From contig NZ_VUKA01000002.1 of the NCBI RefSeq assembly GCF_008386565.1, forward strand, positions 62,001 to 126,000: DNA of 64,000 bases, in the 5' to 3' direction. A model generated the notes under the pieces. That model was not told where the DNA came from, did no database searches, and was given only the letters and a program-made list of their open reading frames with translations. Source of the DNA: Teichococcus oryzae. Its GTDB lineage: Bacteria > Pseudomonadota > Alphaproteobacteria > Acetobacterales > Acetobacteraceae. Made by a program: the position numbers and the translations under genes. How positions within the stretch are numbered: position 1 is the stretch's first letter; every line of letters begins with the position of its first letter. Of this stretch, positions 25,955 through 35,108 are shown piece after piece.

Positions 25955-26920
25955 ATGGCTTGGCTTCGTTTTGCATTCCCGTTCCTCGCGCTGCTGCTGG
26001 CCTTGCCGGCGGCGGCCCAATCCAGTCTTGGCACGTCGCAGCTCGGCGTTCCGCAGCCCGGCCTGCCACAGCCGGTGCCGCGCGGCGCCGCGCCGGAGCC
26101 GCAGGTGCTGCGCCCGCCGCCCGGCGCGCAGCGCGTCGCGCCGCCGGCCGAGCCGGCGCGGCCCGCCCCGGCGCCCCAGCGCAACGCGGCCCCCGCGCAG
26201 CCGGCGCCGCAGCGCAACGCCGCGCCGGCCCGCCCTGCCGCGCCGCCACGCAATGCCGAGCCGCGCCGGCAGGAGCCGCCTTCGCGCCAGCAGGCCACCC
26301 CTGCCCGCCCGGCCCCTACCCAGGCCGCGCCGCAAACGCCGGTGAAGCGTCCGGGCGCGGCGGCCGGGGCCGCGGCCGGCGCCGCCGCCGGCGCTGCCAC
26401 TGGGGCGACGCTGGGCGCGGCAACCGGCGCCGGCGCCGTGCCGGTTTCCCCCGCCCCCAGCCGGGAGGAGATCGAGCAGCCCAGCGTCGGCACCGCCACC
26501 GGCCTGCCCATTCCGCGCTTCGTGTCCCTGCGCAGCGACGAGGTGAATCTGCGCATCGGCCCCGACACGCGCTTTCCCATCGAATGGAGCTATCAGCGGC
26601 GCGACCTGCCGGTGATGGTGGTGCGGGAATACAACCAGTGGCGCCGCATCCGCGACATGGACGGCACGGAGGGATGGGTCCACCAATCCACCCTGGCCGG
26701 GCGGCGCACCTTCCTGGTGAAGACGCCGCATGAGCTGATCCTGCGCTCCGCCGCGGCGGAAGCGAGCAATGTGGTGGCCAAGCTGGAGCCGGGCGTGGTG
26801 GGCCGCATCCGCGCCTGCCGCGCCGGCAATGCCTGGTGCGAGGTGTCGGCGGGCGGGCGCGAGGGCTATCTGCGCCGGGCCGATCTGTGGGGCATCGGCC
26901 CGGACGAGGAAATCAACTGA
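25955..26920 (+). CDS. Exported SH3-domain protein with Pro/Ala-rich linker
   Basis: 321-residue protein. Residues 1-20 form a Sec signal peptide (LRFAFPFLALLLALPAAAQS). A long low-complexity region follows (about 21-125, rich in APAQ/RNAAP), then a Gly/Ala zipper-like stretch (AAGAAAGAAAGAATGATLGA, about 132-155). The C-terminal 140 residues contain paired bacterial SH3-type repeats (VNLRIGPDTRFPIEW, YNQWRRIRDMDGTEGWVHQ). Such proteins are periplasmic and often bind cell wall. The start at 25955 is fixed by the signal peptide. Gene stands alone between dut and a convergent operon. Partner unknown. Confidence 0.85.
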   Translation: MAWLRFAFPFLALLLALPAAAQSSLGTSQLGVPQPGLPQPVPRGAAPEPQVLRPPPGAQRVAPPAEPARPAPAPQRNAAPAQPAPQRNAAPARPAAPPRNAEPRRQEPPSRQQATPARPAPTQAAPQTPVKRPGAAAGAAAGAAAGAATGATLGAATGAGAVPVSPAPSREEIEQPSVGTATGLPIPRFVSLRSDEVNLRIGPDTRFPIEWSYQRRDLPVMVVREYNQWRRIRDMDGTEGWVHQSTLAGRRTFLVKTPHELILRSAAAEASNVVAKLEPGVVGRIRACRAGNAWCEVSAGGREGYLRRADLWGIGPDEEIN

Positions 26921-26960
26921 AGCCCGGCGGGGCGGGCTTCCGGGGCCGCTTCATGGCCCC
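26920..26960. terminator. Paired stem-loops between convergent genes
   Basis: Two hairpins directly after the SH3 gene: AAGCCCG-GCGGGG-CGGGCTT (26920-26939) and GGGGCC-GCTTCAT-GGCCCC (26942-26960). Neither has a real T-run, so termination is plausible but not certain. They lie between converging genes and could act on both. Confidence 0.45.
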
Positions 26961-26979
26961 CTGAGCGCCGGACGCCGCC

Positions 26980-27894
26980 TCAGTTCAGCCGTTGCCGCCA
27001 TTCCGCCGCCAGCCCGCGGGCGCGCTGCGCCGCCTCGCTTTCCGCCGGCATCAGCGCCACGAAATGGTCCAGGCAGGCCAGGGCGGCACCCATGCGGTCC
27101 AGCCGCTGGTTCATCAGCGCCGCTTCCCGCCACAACAGCGCAGTGGTGGGGGCGAAGCGCAGCATGTCCTCGGTGCAGGCCAGGGCGCCGGCGATGTCGC
27201 CGGCCTGCAGCCGCCGCAGCTTGAGGTTGTTCTGCAGCCGCACCAGCACGGAACGCTGGCTCACCGCCGCCAGATAGCTGCGGTGCAGTTCCGCCGCGTC
27301 GCCCTGGACCTGCTTCAACAGCCCGCGCAGATCGGCGGCGGAAAGCGGCGGCCCGGGATGGAAGGGGTCCAGCACGGCGGGCCCTTCCCGCCCCTCGACC
27401 GCGATCAGGAAATGGCCGGGGAAGTCGAGCCCCCAGGCTTTCCAGCCGGCCGCCGCGGCGGCATGCAGCCAAAGAATGCCGAGCGCCACCGGCAGGCCCT
27501 GCCGGCGCCCGGTGACGTGGATCAGGTTGGCGTTTTCCGGCGCGTCATAGGTGGCGCTGTCGCCCCGGTAGCCGAAGCGGTCCTGCATCAGCGCGCGCAG
27601 CACGGCCGCCCGGCGGGCGCCATCCCCCGCATCCGCCTCGGGGTCGGCGATGGCGGCGCCCACGGCGGCGCGGGCCAGTTCGGAAAGATGCGCGGCGGCG
27701 GCGCGCCAATCGGCGTCCGGCGCGTCGATGCGGGCGCATTGCAGCGCCACGGTGGCGAGGTCCAGCTCCTCATCCGGGAGCTGCCCCGCGGCATCCAGCG
27801 CGATGCGCGCTTCTGCCTCGGCGGTGATGTCTGCCATGTCGGGTGAAAGGGTGGCGATGCGGCGGCGCCCGATCAAGGCCGCCGCCGCCGGCAT
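26980..27894 (-). CDS. SirB1-family transglutaminase-like/TPR protein
   Basis: 304-residue protein of the SirB1 (YchA) family: an N-terminal all-helical part, a transglutaminase-like core (ANLIHVTGRRQGLPVALGILWLHAAAAAGW, the FPGHFLI segment and VLDPF, about residues 110-190) and C-terminal TPR-like helices (LKLRRLQAGDIAGALACTEDML). The usual catalytic cysteine is not evident, as is common in this family, so it is probably a binding protein. The ATG at 27894 has GAGG nearby; ATG 27837 (MADITAEAEAR) is a plausible alternative and better matches the expected N-terminus. Function poorly known. Last gene of the hisF-hisE-HIT run. Confidence 0.82.
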   Translation of the reverse strand: MPAAAALIGRRRIATLSPDMADITAEAEARIALDAAGQLPDEELDLATVALQCARIDAPDADWRAAAAHLSELARAAVGAAIADPEADAGDGARRAAVLRALMQDRFGYRGDSATYDAPENANLIHVTGRRQGLPVALGILWLHAAAAAGWKAWGLDFPGHFLIAVEGREGPAVLDPFHPGPPLSAADLRGLLKQVQGDAAELHRSYLAAVSQRSVLVRLQNNLKLRRLQAGDIAGALACTEDMLRFAPTTALLWREAALMNQRLDRMGAALACLDHFVALMPAESEAAQRARGLAAEWRQRLN

Positions 27895-27900
27895 GGCGCC

Positions 27901-28281
27901 TCAGCCGCGCGCCAGCATCGGCCCGAGCGGCTTGCCGCCGAAGATATGCACATGGAAATGCGGCACTTCCTGGCCGGCATCGCTGCCCATGTTGGTCAGC
28001 ACGCGGAAGCCCTGATCCTCCAGGCCGAGCTGCCGCGCCACCAGGCCGACGGCGCGCCAGAACCCCGCCACCTCCTCGGGGCTGGCCTTGGCCGAGAAAT
28101 CCGCGACCGAAACATAGGACCCCTTGGGGATCACCAGCACATGCACCGGCGCCTGCGGGGCGATGTCGTGGAAGGCCAGGGCGTGCTCATCCTCATGCAC
28201 CTTCCGCGACGGGATCTCGCCGCGCAGGATGCGGGCGAAGATGTTGCCGTCGTCATAGGGCGGCAGGCCGGATACGGGCAT
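27901..28281 (-). CDS. HIT-family nucleotide-binding protein (HinT-like)
   Basis: 126-residue histidine triad protein; HinT relatives hydrolyse nucleoside phosphoramidates such as AMP-lysine. The C-terminal triad HFHVHIFGG carries the nucleophilic histidine, and the N-terminal NIFARILRGEIPSRKVHEDEHALAF (given in part) is typical. ATG at 28281 with AAAGGAAA 7 nt upstream. HIT genes next to hisE are common in Alphaproteobacteria, which supports the start and orientation. Cytosolic, complete. Confidence 0.95.
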   Translation of the reverse strand: MPVSGLPPYDDGNIFARILRGEIPSRKVHEDEHALAFHDIAPQAPVHVLVIPKGSYVSVADFSAKASPEEVAGFWRAVGLVARQLGLEDQGFRVLTNMGSDAGQEVPHFHVHIFGGKPLGPMLARG

Positions 28282-28335
28282 GGCGTTTCCTTTCGGCGAG
28301 GGGTGTCAGGGGCCTGGATATCGGGGGCCTGAATG

Positions 28336-28905
28336 TCAGGGCAGCTTGGTGGTTTCGGCGGCGCGCAGGATGCCCTTCGGGCGGGCGGCCTTCTCGGCGA
28401 TGCCGGAGATGCCTTCGCGCCGCACCAGCTCGGACCACACCTCCTCCGGCCGGATGCCGGCATCCACCCAGACCACGATCAGGTGGTAGAGCAGGTCGGC
28501 GCTTTCCAGCACGGTTTCGCGCCGGTTGCCGAGCGTCGCCTCGATCACGCATTCCACCGCTTCCTCGCCCAGCTTCTGCGCCACCTTGGGCGTGCCGCGC
28601 GCGATCAGCCGGGCGGAATGCGACAGGGTGGTGTCCCCGGACAGGCGCCGCGCCTCCACCGTGTCCCACAGGCGCTGCAGCACCGCGATGTCGGCCGGCG
28701 CCGCCACCGCCAGCGGCTCCAGGTGGCGGGCCTCGGCCTTCAGCGTCGCCTTGCGCGGCGCCGCCGCCGCGGGGATCTCCCTGGGCATCGGCAGGGCCGG
28801 CACCGCCTTCTTCTTCATCTGGGGCTTTTTCGCCTCAGGTCCGGCGCTGGCCTCGCCGGGGGGAGCCTTGGCCTTGGTCGCCTTCTTCTTCACGTCCTTC
28901 GCCAT
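28336..28905 (-). CDS. hisE: Phosphoribosyl-ATP pyrophosphatase with N-terminal extension
   Basis: 189-residue protein catalysing the second step of histidine synthesis (PR-ATP to PR-AMP and PPi). The HisE domain occupies about residues 73-180: [12 protein letters not shown], then [17 protein letters not shown] with the metal-binding EExxE-type acidic cluster, and [13 protein letters not shown]. Residues 1-72 form a Lys/Ala/Pro-rich extension ([16 protein letters not shown]...) not present in the usual 90-110 residue enzyme. The start at 28905 lies 1 nt after the hisF stop (TGAGATG), so the extension is probably translated and the genes coupled. Confidence 0.93.
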   Translation of the reverse strand: MAKDVKKKATKAKAPPGEASAGPEAKKPQMKKKAVPALPMPREIPAAAAPRKATLKAEARHLEPLAVAAPADIAVLQRLWDTVEARRLSGDTTLSHSARLIARGTPKVAQKLGEEAVECVIEATLGNRRETVLESADLLYHLIVVWVDAGIRPEEVWSELVRREGISGIAEKAARPKGILRAAETTKLP

Positions 28906-28906
28906 C

Positions 28907-29683
28907 TCAGGCCACCCTTGCAAGCGGGGCGGGGCGCACCGGCAGGCCGGCCGCGGCCAGCGCGGCCTTGGCATCGCCGATGCGCATCTCCCCGTAGTGA
29001 AAAACGCTGGCGGCCAGCAGCCCGGTCGCCCCGGCCCTGGCCCCTTCTACGAAATGTTGCGCCTCGCCCACGCCGCCCGAGGCCACCAGCGGCAGCCGCA
29101 CCCGCTTCCGCAGCGCCCGCAGCAGGTCGAGGTCGAAGCCGGACTTGGTGCCGTCCCGGTCCATGGAGGTGACCAGCAATTCGCCGGCGCCGAGGGCGGC
29201 CATGCGTTCCGCCCAGTCCAGTGCATCGATGCCGGTGGCCTTGCGGCCGCCATGGGTGAAGATTTCCCATTTTCCGGGTGACACGCTGCGCGCGTCGATC
29301 GCCACCACGATGGCCTGGGAGCCGAAGGCCTCGGCGGCACGGCGCACCAGGTCGGGGTCGGACACGGCGGCGGAGTTGATGCTGGCCTTGTCGGCGCCGG
29401 CCAGCAGCAGCCGGCGCACATCCTCGACCGCGCGCACGCCGCCGCCCACCGTGAGCGGGATGAACACCTCGGCCGCGGTGCGCGCCACCACGTCATACAT
29501 GGTGTCGCGGTTCTCATGGGTGGCGCCGATGTCGAGAAAGGTGATCTCGTCCGCGCCCTCGGCGTCATAGGTGCGGGCCTGCTCCACGGGGTCGCCGGCA
29601 TCGCGAAGGGATACGAAGTTCACCCCCTTCACGACCCGCCCATTCTTGACGTCCAGGCACGGAATCACTCGCAAGGCCAGCAT
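28907..29683 (-). CDS. hisF: Imidazole glycerol phosphate synthase cyclase subunit HisF
   Basis: 258-residue TIM-barrel enzyme that, with HisH-derived ammonia, forms IGP and AICAR. The catalytic aspartates are in [14 protein letters not shown] (residue 8-11 region) and [13 protein letters not shown] (about residue 130). AICAR made here is a substrate of PurH encoded at 54437. Start at 29683 ([11 protein letters not shown]). hisH and hisA, which often precede hisF in this class, are not upstream: the preceding 302 bp carry no gene, so the his genes are split in this genome. Confidence 0.97.
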   Translation of the reverse strand: MLALRVIPCLDVKNGRVVKGVNFVSLRDAGDPVEQARTYDAEGADEITFLDIGATHENRDTMYDVVARTAAEVFIPLTVGGGVRAVEDVRRLLLAGADKASINSAAVSDPDLVRRAAEAFGSQAIVVAIDARSVSPGKWEIFTHGGRKATGIDALDWAERMAALGAGELLVTSMDRDGTKSGFDLDLLRALRKRVRLPLVASGGVGEAQHFVEGARAGATGLLAASVFHYGEMRIGDAKAALAAAGLPVRPAPLARVA

Positions 29684-29985
29684 GGCGGGGCCCTTACACC
29701 ACGAAGTGGAGGAAAACACAGGCGATGCGCCGGGTTGGACCGCCGGTCAAGAGAGGCGGGCCGGAAAACTGCGCCGCCGCCATTGCCGGGGCATGGGGAA
29801 AGCCCCGGCCGGGCCGGGACGCGGAAGCCCGGGTGCCGCCGGAACAGCGCATCCACCCCGCCGCCGGTCCGCCTCCCGTCCGGGCGGAGCCGGTTCCGGC
29901 GGCCGTCCGGCGGCGCGGGCCGGGCCTCGATTCCCGGCCTTCAATTCCCAGGCGTCACTCCCCTGGGGCGTCACCCCGTGGGGCG
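29684..29985. other. Gene-free 302-bp interval with short direct repeats
   Basis: Between the exported hydratase-like gene and hisF, both on the minus strand, so this is the hisF leader. No supported ORF. At 29950-29990 three imperfect units beginning GGCGTCA occur in tandem (GGCGTCACTCCCCTGG, GGCGTCACCCCGTGG, GGCGTCAGTTCAG), the last running into the hydratase stop codon. No operator or attenuator with a His-rich leader peptide was found. Confidence 0.5.
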
Positions 29986-30927
29986 TCAGTTCAGCGTCAC
30001 CGTCACCGACACCGGCTGTTCCAGCAGGCCGTCATAGGTGACCTTGTAGAGCCCGGGCTCCGCCGGCAGGGCGGGGGAGAAGCCACCCAGGGAGATCAGG
30101 TCGCCCGGATGCAGCGCCGTGCCGCGCGCGGCCAGCTCCTTCACCAGCCAGGGGATGGGGTTCAGCGGGTGGCCCAGCAGCGCCGTGCCGGGGGCCCTGG
30201 CCAGTTCCTGCCCCTTGCCCTCCAGGATCACGGTCATGCCGGCCAGGCGGCGGGCGAAGTCTTCCGTCGCCTGCGGCACGATCGGCTCCCCGACCACGCC
30301 AAGCCGCGCGCCGACGCCGATCGCCACCAGGTTGGGCCCGTTCATCTTGGACAGGTCGGCCAGCGCCAGGTCCGGCATCTCGATGAAGGGGATGACCTGG
30401 TCGATATGCTTCAGGATCTCCACCGGGTCGTCGCCGGCCTGGTTGATGCCGGCATCCTTCACCCGCACGATCAGGTCGGCCTCGATCACCGGCACGGCGC
30501 TGAATTGGGCCGGCAGGGTGGCGCCCGACTTCGCCCGCACCGTCGCGGCATAGATCGGGCCGGCGACGGGGTGGTCGGTGCCGAAGCGCTTCTGCGCCGC
30601 CGGGTTGGTCAGCCCGACCTTCCACCCCACGGTCTCGCCGAGCGACTTCTTCATCGCCTCCACCAGCTTGCCCTGGGCGCACAGGCCGTCCCGCAGGCTG
30701 AGGCTGCGGCCGAAGGGCTGCACCGGCGCCTTGTCCAGCAGGGAGGCGGCCATGGCCTGCATCGCCGCGTCATCCGGGCAGGTCAGCTCGGGCGGCGGCG
30801 CCCCGGTCGCGGCCTGGGCGGAGCCGGCCGATGGGGCGCACAACAGGGCCAGGCCCAGCGCGGCCAGGGGAAGGGCGGCGGAAAGGATGCGGAAGGGCGG
30901 AACGGACGCGGTCGGGTGGGGGCGCAT
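29986..30927 (-). CDS. Exported 2-keto-4-pentenoate hydratase-like (MhpD/FAH-family) protein
   Basis: 313-residue protein with an FAH-superfamily/MhpD-like fold: SLGETVGWKVGLTNPAAQKRFG, GPIYAATV, VIEADLIVRVKD (acidic metal-site segment) and GTALLGHPLNPIPWLVKELAARG. Cytosolic relatives hydrate 2-hydroxypentadienoate in aromatic catabolism. This one begins with a long hydrophobic leader (residues about 12-36, ILSAALPLAALGLALLCAPS, cleavage near AQA) that implies export. The start at 30927 is certain: AGGAGG lies 8 nt upstream. A Bug-type periplasmic protein gene lies upstream. Substrate unknown. Confidence 0.8.
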   Translation of the reverse strand: MRPHPTASVPPFRILSAALPLAALGLALLCAPSAGSAQAATGAPPPELTCPDDAAMQAMAASLLDKAPVQPFGRSLSLRDGLCAQGKLVEAMKKSLGETVGWKVGLTNPAAQKRFGTDHPVAGPIYAATVRAKSGATLPAQFSAVPVIEADLIVRVKDAGINQAGDDPVEILKHIDQVIPFIEMPDLALADLSKMNGPNLVAIGVGARLGVVGEPIVPQATEDFARRLAGMTVILEGKGQELARAPGTALLGHPLNPIPWLVKELAARGTALHPGDLISLGGFSPALPAEPGLYKVTYDGLLEQPVSVTVTLN

Positions 30928-31104
30928 GCTGGTTTCCTCCTGGGAGGGGGAAACTCTAGAACAGGCCGGGCCGGGCCGCATCCATCGGGCCGCGCGGGAA
31001 AGGCCGGCATGCCCGCGAAATCGGCGACCGGCGCGGCGGCCGGGAAAGGCCCCCGGCATGGCGGGCGCGGCGGGGCCCGTTCGCGGCCCCGCCGGAAGGG
31101 TGTC

Positions 31105-32109
31105 TCAGTCCAGGCTGGCGCCGGAATCCTCGACCAGCCCCTTCCACACCTTTTCCTGCGCGGCGATATAGGCGCCGTACTCGGCCGGGGTCTTGTCCAC
31201 CACGGTGGTGAAGCCGTTCGGCTCCATCTTGGAGCGGAACTCGTCCGTGTCCACGACCCTGACGATGGCCTCGTGCAGCTGGGCGATGCGCTCGGCGGGC
31301 ACGCCGGCGGGCACGTTGACGCCGTACCAGGACTGCATGTCGATGTTGGAGCCGGGCAGCAGCTCCTTCATCGCCGGCACGTTCTTCAGCTCCTCGGCGA
31401 AGGTGGTGCGCTCGGCGGAGGCGGCGGCCAGGACGCGCAGGCGGCCTTCGCGCACATGCACCATCGACAGCGGGATGACGTCGAACATCATGTCGATGTT
31501 GCCGGCCAGCAAGTCCTGCAGCGCCGGGGCGCCGCCGCGGTAAGGCACGTGGGTGATGTCGGCGCCCGTCACCTTGTTGACCTTGGCGACCGTCAGGTGG
31601 CTGATCGTGCCGGTGCCGGAGGAGCCCATGGTCAGCTTGCCCGGGTCCTTCTTCGCCGCCGCGATGACGTCCTGGAAGGTCTTGTAGGGGCTGTTGCTGT
31701 TCACCGTCATGTAAACGGTGCCGGTGGTAACGCGGGTGACCGGCGCCAGGTCCTTCAGCGGGTCGAACGGCATCGACTTGGTGTAAAGGAACTTGTTGGC
31801 CGCCATGATCGAGGCGTTGGCGAGCAGCAGGGTGTGCCCGTCCGGCTCGGAGCGCACGGCCTCGACCGCGCCGATATTGCCGCCGGCGCCGCCGCGGTTG
31901 TCCACCACGACGCTCTGCCCCAGCACGGGCTGCAGCATCTGCGCCATCAGCCGGGCGGTCATGTCGACGGAGCCGCCGGCCGCGAAGGGCACCACCACGC
32001 GGACGGTGCGGGAAGGAAAGCCGGCCTGCGCCCGAACAATGGAGGGCGCCGCGAGGACGGCGGGGAAGGTGGCGGCGGCGCCCAGCAGGGCACGGCGGCG
32101 AAGGGTCAT
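31105..32109 (-). CDS. Bug-family (TctC-like) tricarboxylate-type binding protein
   Basis: 334-residue periplasmic receptor of the tripartite tricarboxylate transporter family, which binds small carboxylates or aromatics. Tat-like leader MTLRRRALLGAAATFPAVLA, cleavage near VRAQ. Family hallmarks: VRVVVPFAAGGSVDMTARLMA, VVDNRGGAGGNIGAVEAVR and HVPYRGGAPALQDLLAGNIDMMFD (shown in parts). The start at 32109 has GGAG 11 nt upstream. No TctA/TctB membrane genes are near, as is common for the many orphan Bug genes of this bacterial group. Confidence 0.93.
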   Translation of the reverse strand: MTLRRRALLGAAATFPAVLAAPSIVRAQAGFPSRTVRVVVPFAAGGSVDMTARLMAQMLQPVLGQSVVVDNRGGAGGNIGAVEAVRSEPDGHTLLLANASIMAANKFLYTKSMPFDPLKDLAPVTRVTTGTVYMTVNSNSPYKTFQDVIAAAKKDPGKLTMGSSGTGTISHLTVAKVNKVTGADITHVPYRGGAPALQDLLAGNIDMMFDVIPLSMVHVREGRLRVLAAASAERTTFAEELKNVPAMKELLPGSNIDMQSWYGVNVPAGVPAERIAQLHEAIVRVVDTDEFRSKMEPNGFTTVVDKTPAEYGAYIAAQEKVWKGLVEDSGASLD

Positions 32110-32174
32110 GGTTTTGGGAGCTCCGGTGGGTCCGCTGGTGTTCTGGCGCAGCATCCTGCGCGCATCAAGACAGG

Positions 32175-32954
32175 TTACATCCGCGCAAAACTACGGATCA
32201 GCAGCGCCGCCGCAACCGAAACGTTCAGGCTCTCCACCACGCCGGAGCCCGACAGGGTGACGCGGGCGGCGCAGGCCGCGGCCGTGGCTTCCGGCAGGCC
32301 CTGCTCCTCATTGCCCAGCACCAGGGCGACGGGACGGTCGCGTGGCAGCGCCTCGGGCGGCACCCCGCCGCGCGCCACGGCGGCCACCGTCAGGCAATGC
32401 GGCGCCAGCCGGCGCAGCGCATCGGGCAGGTCAGGCGCGCGCACCAGTTCCAGCGCCTCCAGCCCGCCCTCGCTGATGCGGAAGGCGGCGTCCGACACCC
32501 CGGCCTGGCGCGGATCGCCCGACAGCATCATGGCGCCGCAGCCGAAAAACGCCGCCGAACGGGCGATCGCCCCCAGATTGTGCGGGTTGCCGATGCCATC
32601 CAGCACCGGCAGCACGCCGCCGCGGAACATCGGCTCGGGCAGGATGTCCGGCAGGATGTCGGGCAGGCGCGGAACCTTGCGCGGCACGGCGATGGCGACG
32701 ATGCCGCCATGGTGGGTGGTGCCGGCGATCTTCGCCAGCTCCTCCGGCGGCACCTCACGGTAGGGCTTCTTTTCCCGCGCCAGACGGGCGCAGAAGCCGC
32801 CCGCCTCATTGCGGCGCGACTCGACATAGAACAGGCGCAGCACCGCCTCGGGGCGGCGGGCGAAGGCGGCGGCGACGGCGGCGGGGCCGCAAAGCCGGTC
32901 GGGCTCGGGGGCGGGGGGACGGACGGGACCGGGAGGCGGGAGACGGGAGGACAT
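32175..32954 (-). CDS. TrmH/SpoU-family RNA 2'-O-methyltransferase
   Basis: 259-residue SPOUT methyltransferase that 2'-O-methylates rRNA or tRNA with SAM. The three family motifs are present: [17 protein letters not shown] (motif 1), [10 protein letters not shown] (motif 2) and [19 protein letters not shown] (motif 3). An N-terminal RNA-substrate-binding region precedes (residues about 20-100). A short internal repeat [11 protein letters not shown] at about residues 98-108 comes from two near-identical 12-bp units. ATG at 32954. Whether the target is 23S rRNA (RlmB-like) or tRNA cannot be told. Confidence 0.92.
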   Translation of the reverse strand: MSSRLPPPGPVRPPAPEPDRLCGPAAVAAAFARRPEAVLRLFYVESRRNEAGGFCARLAREKKPYREVPPEELAKIAGTTHHGGIVAIAVPRKVPRLPDILPDILPEPMFRGGVLPVLDGIGNPHNLGAIARSAAFFGCGAMMLSGDPRQAGVSDAAFRISEGGLEALELVRAPDLPDALRRLAPHCLTVAAVARGGVPPEALPRDRPVALVLGNEEQGLPEATAAACAARVTLSGSGVVESLNVSVAAALLIRSFARM

Positions 32955-33114
32955 GCGGCGGGCGATAGCACGCGGGGGCGGACCGCGCGCCCCTTCCCGG
33001 CGACGGCCGCCCGATCCGGCTCCTTCCCAGTTCCTTCCCTGGGGGGGAGGGGCTTTGCCGGGCCGGGCGGGCGGCCTTAGGCTCCGCCGGCATCAGAAGA
33101 CACGGAGAAACGCC

Positions 33115-34119
33115 ATGAACCTCGCCCGCTTCCCGCGCATCCGCCTGGGCCACCTGCCGACGCCGCTGGAGCCGATGGAGAACCTGTCGAAGCATCTCGG
33201 CGGGCCGAAGCTGTGGATCAAGCGGGATGACGCCACCGGCTTGTCCACGGGCGGCAACAAGACCCGCAAGCTGGAATACCTGATGGCCGACGCGCTGGCC
33301 CAGGGTGCCGACACGGTGATCACCCAGGGCGCGACGCAGTCCAACCACGCGCGGCAGACGGCGGCGGCGGCGGCCAAGCTCGGCCTCGCCTGCCACATCC
33401 TGCTGGAAGACCGCACCGGCTATGAGGACGCGGCCTATGCCCATTCGGGCAACGTGCTGCTGGACCTGCTGCACGGCGCCACGATCAGCCGCCTCGCCGG
33501 CGGCACCGACATGGCCGCCGCCATGGAAAGCCGCGCCGCCGAGCTGCGCGCCGAAGGCCGCAAGCCCTATGTGATCCCCGGCGGCGGCTCCAACCCGGTG
33601 GGCGCGCTGGGCTATGTCAACGCGGCGCTGGAGCTGGTGAACCAGGCGGCCGAGATGGGGCTGCGCATCGACCATGTGGTGCACGCCACCGGCAGCGCCG
33701 GCACCCAGGCCGGGCTGGTGGCCGGGCTGGTGGCGCTGAATTCGGGCATCCCCGTGCTCGGCATCGGCGTGCGCGCGCCGCGCCCGGCGCAGGAAGCCAA
33801 CGTCCTGGCGCTGGCGCAGCGCACCGCCGCGCATCTGGGCCTGCCGGACAACACGGTGCGGGCGGAGCATGTGGTGGCCAATTGCGACTATGTCGGCCAG
33901 GGCTACGGCATCCCCACCGAGGGCATGGTCGCCGCCATCAAGCTGCTGGCGGAAAAGGAGGGCATCCTCCTGGACCCGGTTTATTCGGGCAAGGGCATGG
34001 CCGGGCTGATCGACCTGATCCGCCAGGGCCGCTTCGGCAAGGACGAGAACGTGGTGTTCCTCCACACCGGCGGCGCGGTGGGGCTGTTCGCTTATCCGGA
34101 CGCGTTCGGCGTCGGCTGA
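33115..34119 (+). CDS. dcyD: D-cysteine desulfhydrase
   Basis: 334-residue PLP enzyme of the ACC deaminase/D-cysteine desulfhydrase family, releasing sulfide, ammonia and pyruvate from D-cysteine. The PLP lysine is K49 in [30 protein letters not shown] carries the phosphate/substrate loop and [15 protein letters not shown] the second PLP phosphate site. Compared with ACC deaminase the length and sequence fit DcyD better. ATG 33115 follows GGAGAAA. Cytosolic. It starts a plus-strand run with an aminotransferase gene but divergent from the methylase gene. Confidence 0.9.
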   Translation: MNLARFPRIRLGHLPTPLEPMENLSKHLGGPKLWIKRDDATGLSTGGNKTRKLEYLMADALAQGADTVITQGATQSNHARQTAAAAAKLGLACHILLEDRTGYEDAAYAHSGNVLLDLLHGATISRLAGGTDMAAAMESRAAELRAEGRKPYVIPGGGSNPVGALGYVNAALELVNQAAEMGLRIDHVVHATGSAGTQAGLVAGLVALNSGIPVLGIGVRAPRPAQEANVLALAQRTAAHLGLPDNTVRAEHVVANCDYVGQGYGIPTEGMVAAIKLLAEKEGILLDPVYSGKGMAGLIDLIRQGRFGKDENVVFLHTGGAVGLFAYPDAFGVG

Positions 34120-34227
34120 GGCGGCGATAACGGGGCGGGAGCGCGGCGCGTTCCCCGCCCTTCAAACGGCAGGGCGGGCGTGCCACTCTCCGCTCCCTCC
34201 TGCGGCAGATGCAAAAGGATACGGATC

Positions 34228-35097
34228 ATGGCGGGCGTCTTCTGGCACAATGGCAAGTGGATGACCGAGGAGCCCAAGGTGCTCGGCCCGATGGACCACG
34301 CCTTCTGGCTCGGCTCCATCCTGTTCGACGGGGCGCGCGCCATCCGCGGGCTGGTGCCGGACCTCGACCTGCATTGCCAGCGCGTGATCCGCTCCGCCCA
34401 TGCCATGATGATGCAGCCGACGCACAGCGCCGAGCAGATCGAGGCGCTGTGCCGCGAGGGCGTGGCGATGATGCCGGCCGATGCCGAGCTCTACATCCGG
34501 CCGATGTTCTTTGTGCGGCAAGGCATCGGCGCGGCGCAGCCGGATGGCCGCACCACGGAGTTCATCCTGTCGATCTACGACTCGCCGATGCCGGACGCGT
34601 CCAAGGGCTTCTCGGCCTGCATGGTGCCGTTCCGCCGCCCGGCCTCCGACATGGCGCCAACCGATGCCAAGGCGTCCTGCCTGTACCCGAACTCCTCCCG
34701 CGCCGCCGCCGCCGCGCGCGAGAAGGGCTTCGACAACGCGGTGATGCGCGACCATGAGGGCAACATCGCCGAATTCGCCACCTCCAACCTGATGCTGGTC
34801 AAGGATGGGGTGGTGATGACGCCCAAGCCCAACGGCACCTACCTGGCCGGCATCACCCGCTCCCGCGTGCTGGGCCTGCTGAGCGCCGCCGGGGTCGAGA
34901 CGAGGGAATGCATCGTCACCGAGGCGATGCTGCGCGAGGCGGACGAGATCTTCGCCACCGGCAATTTCGGCAAGGTTCAGTATTGCACCAATTTCGAGGG
35001 TCGCGCCCTGCCGATCGGGCCGGTCGCGCAGAAGGCCCGCGCCCTGTATTTCGAATGGGCCGAGCGGACCTCCCGCCTGCTGCCCAGGGCCGCCTGA
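34228..35097 (+). CDS. Class IV aminotransferase (branched-chain type)
   Basis: 289-residue PLP aminotransferase of the IlvE/D-alanine transaminase/ADC lyase fold. Visible segments: VLGPMDHAFWLGSILFDGARAIRG, YIRPMFFVRQG, the lysine region TDAKASCLYPNSSRAAAAAREKGFDNAVMRD (in parts), EFATSNLMLVKDG and the GITRSRVLGLL loop. Annotated relatives are called branched-chain amino acid aminotransferases; substrate choice is uncertain within this fold. Start at 34228 (MAGVFWHNGKW), the typical N-terminus; an upstream in-frame ATG at 34180 lacks homology. Confidence 0.88.
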   Translation: MAGVFWHNGKWMTEEPKVLGPMDHAFWLGSILFDGARAIRGLVPDLDLHCQRVIRSAHAMMMQPTHSAEQIEALCREGVAMMPADAELYIRPMFFVRQGIGAAQPDGRTTEFILSIYDSPMPDASKGFSACMVPFRRPASDMAPTDAKASCLYPNSSRAAAAAREKGFDNAVMRDHEGNIAEFATSNLMLVKDGVVMTPKPNGTYLAGITRSRVLGLLSAAGVETRECIVTEAMLREADEIFATGNFGKVQYCTNFEGRALPIGPVAQKARALYFEWAERTSRLLPRAA

Positions 35098-35108
35098 TCC
35101 CCGCCCGG

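Noticed and set aside
29684..29985. Histidine attenuator leader upstream of hisF
   Set aside because: No short reading frame with a run of His codons and no terminator/antiterminator pair found.
29725..32763. 1012-codon plus-strand open frame across the hydratase and Bug genes
   Set aside because: Covers two genuine minus-strand genes with good ribosome sites; product is low complexity.
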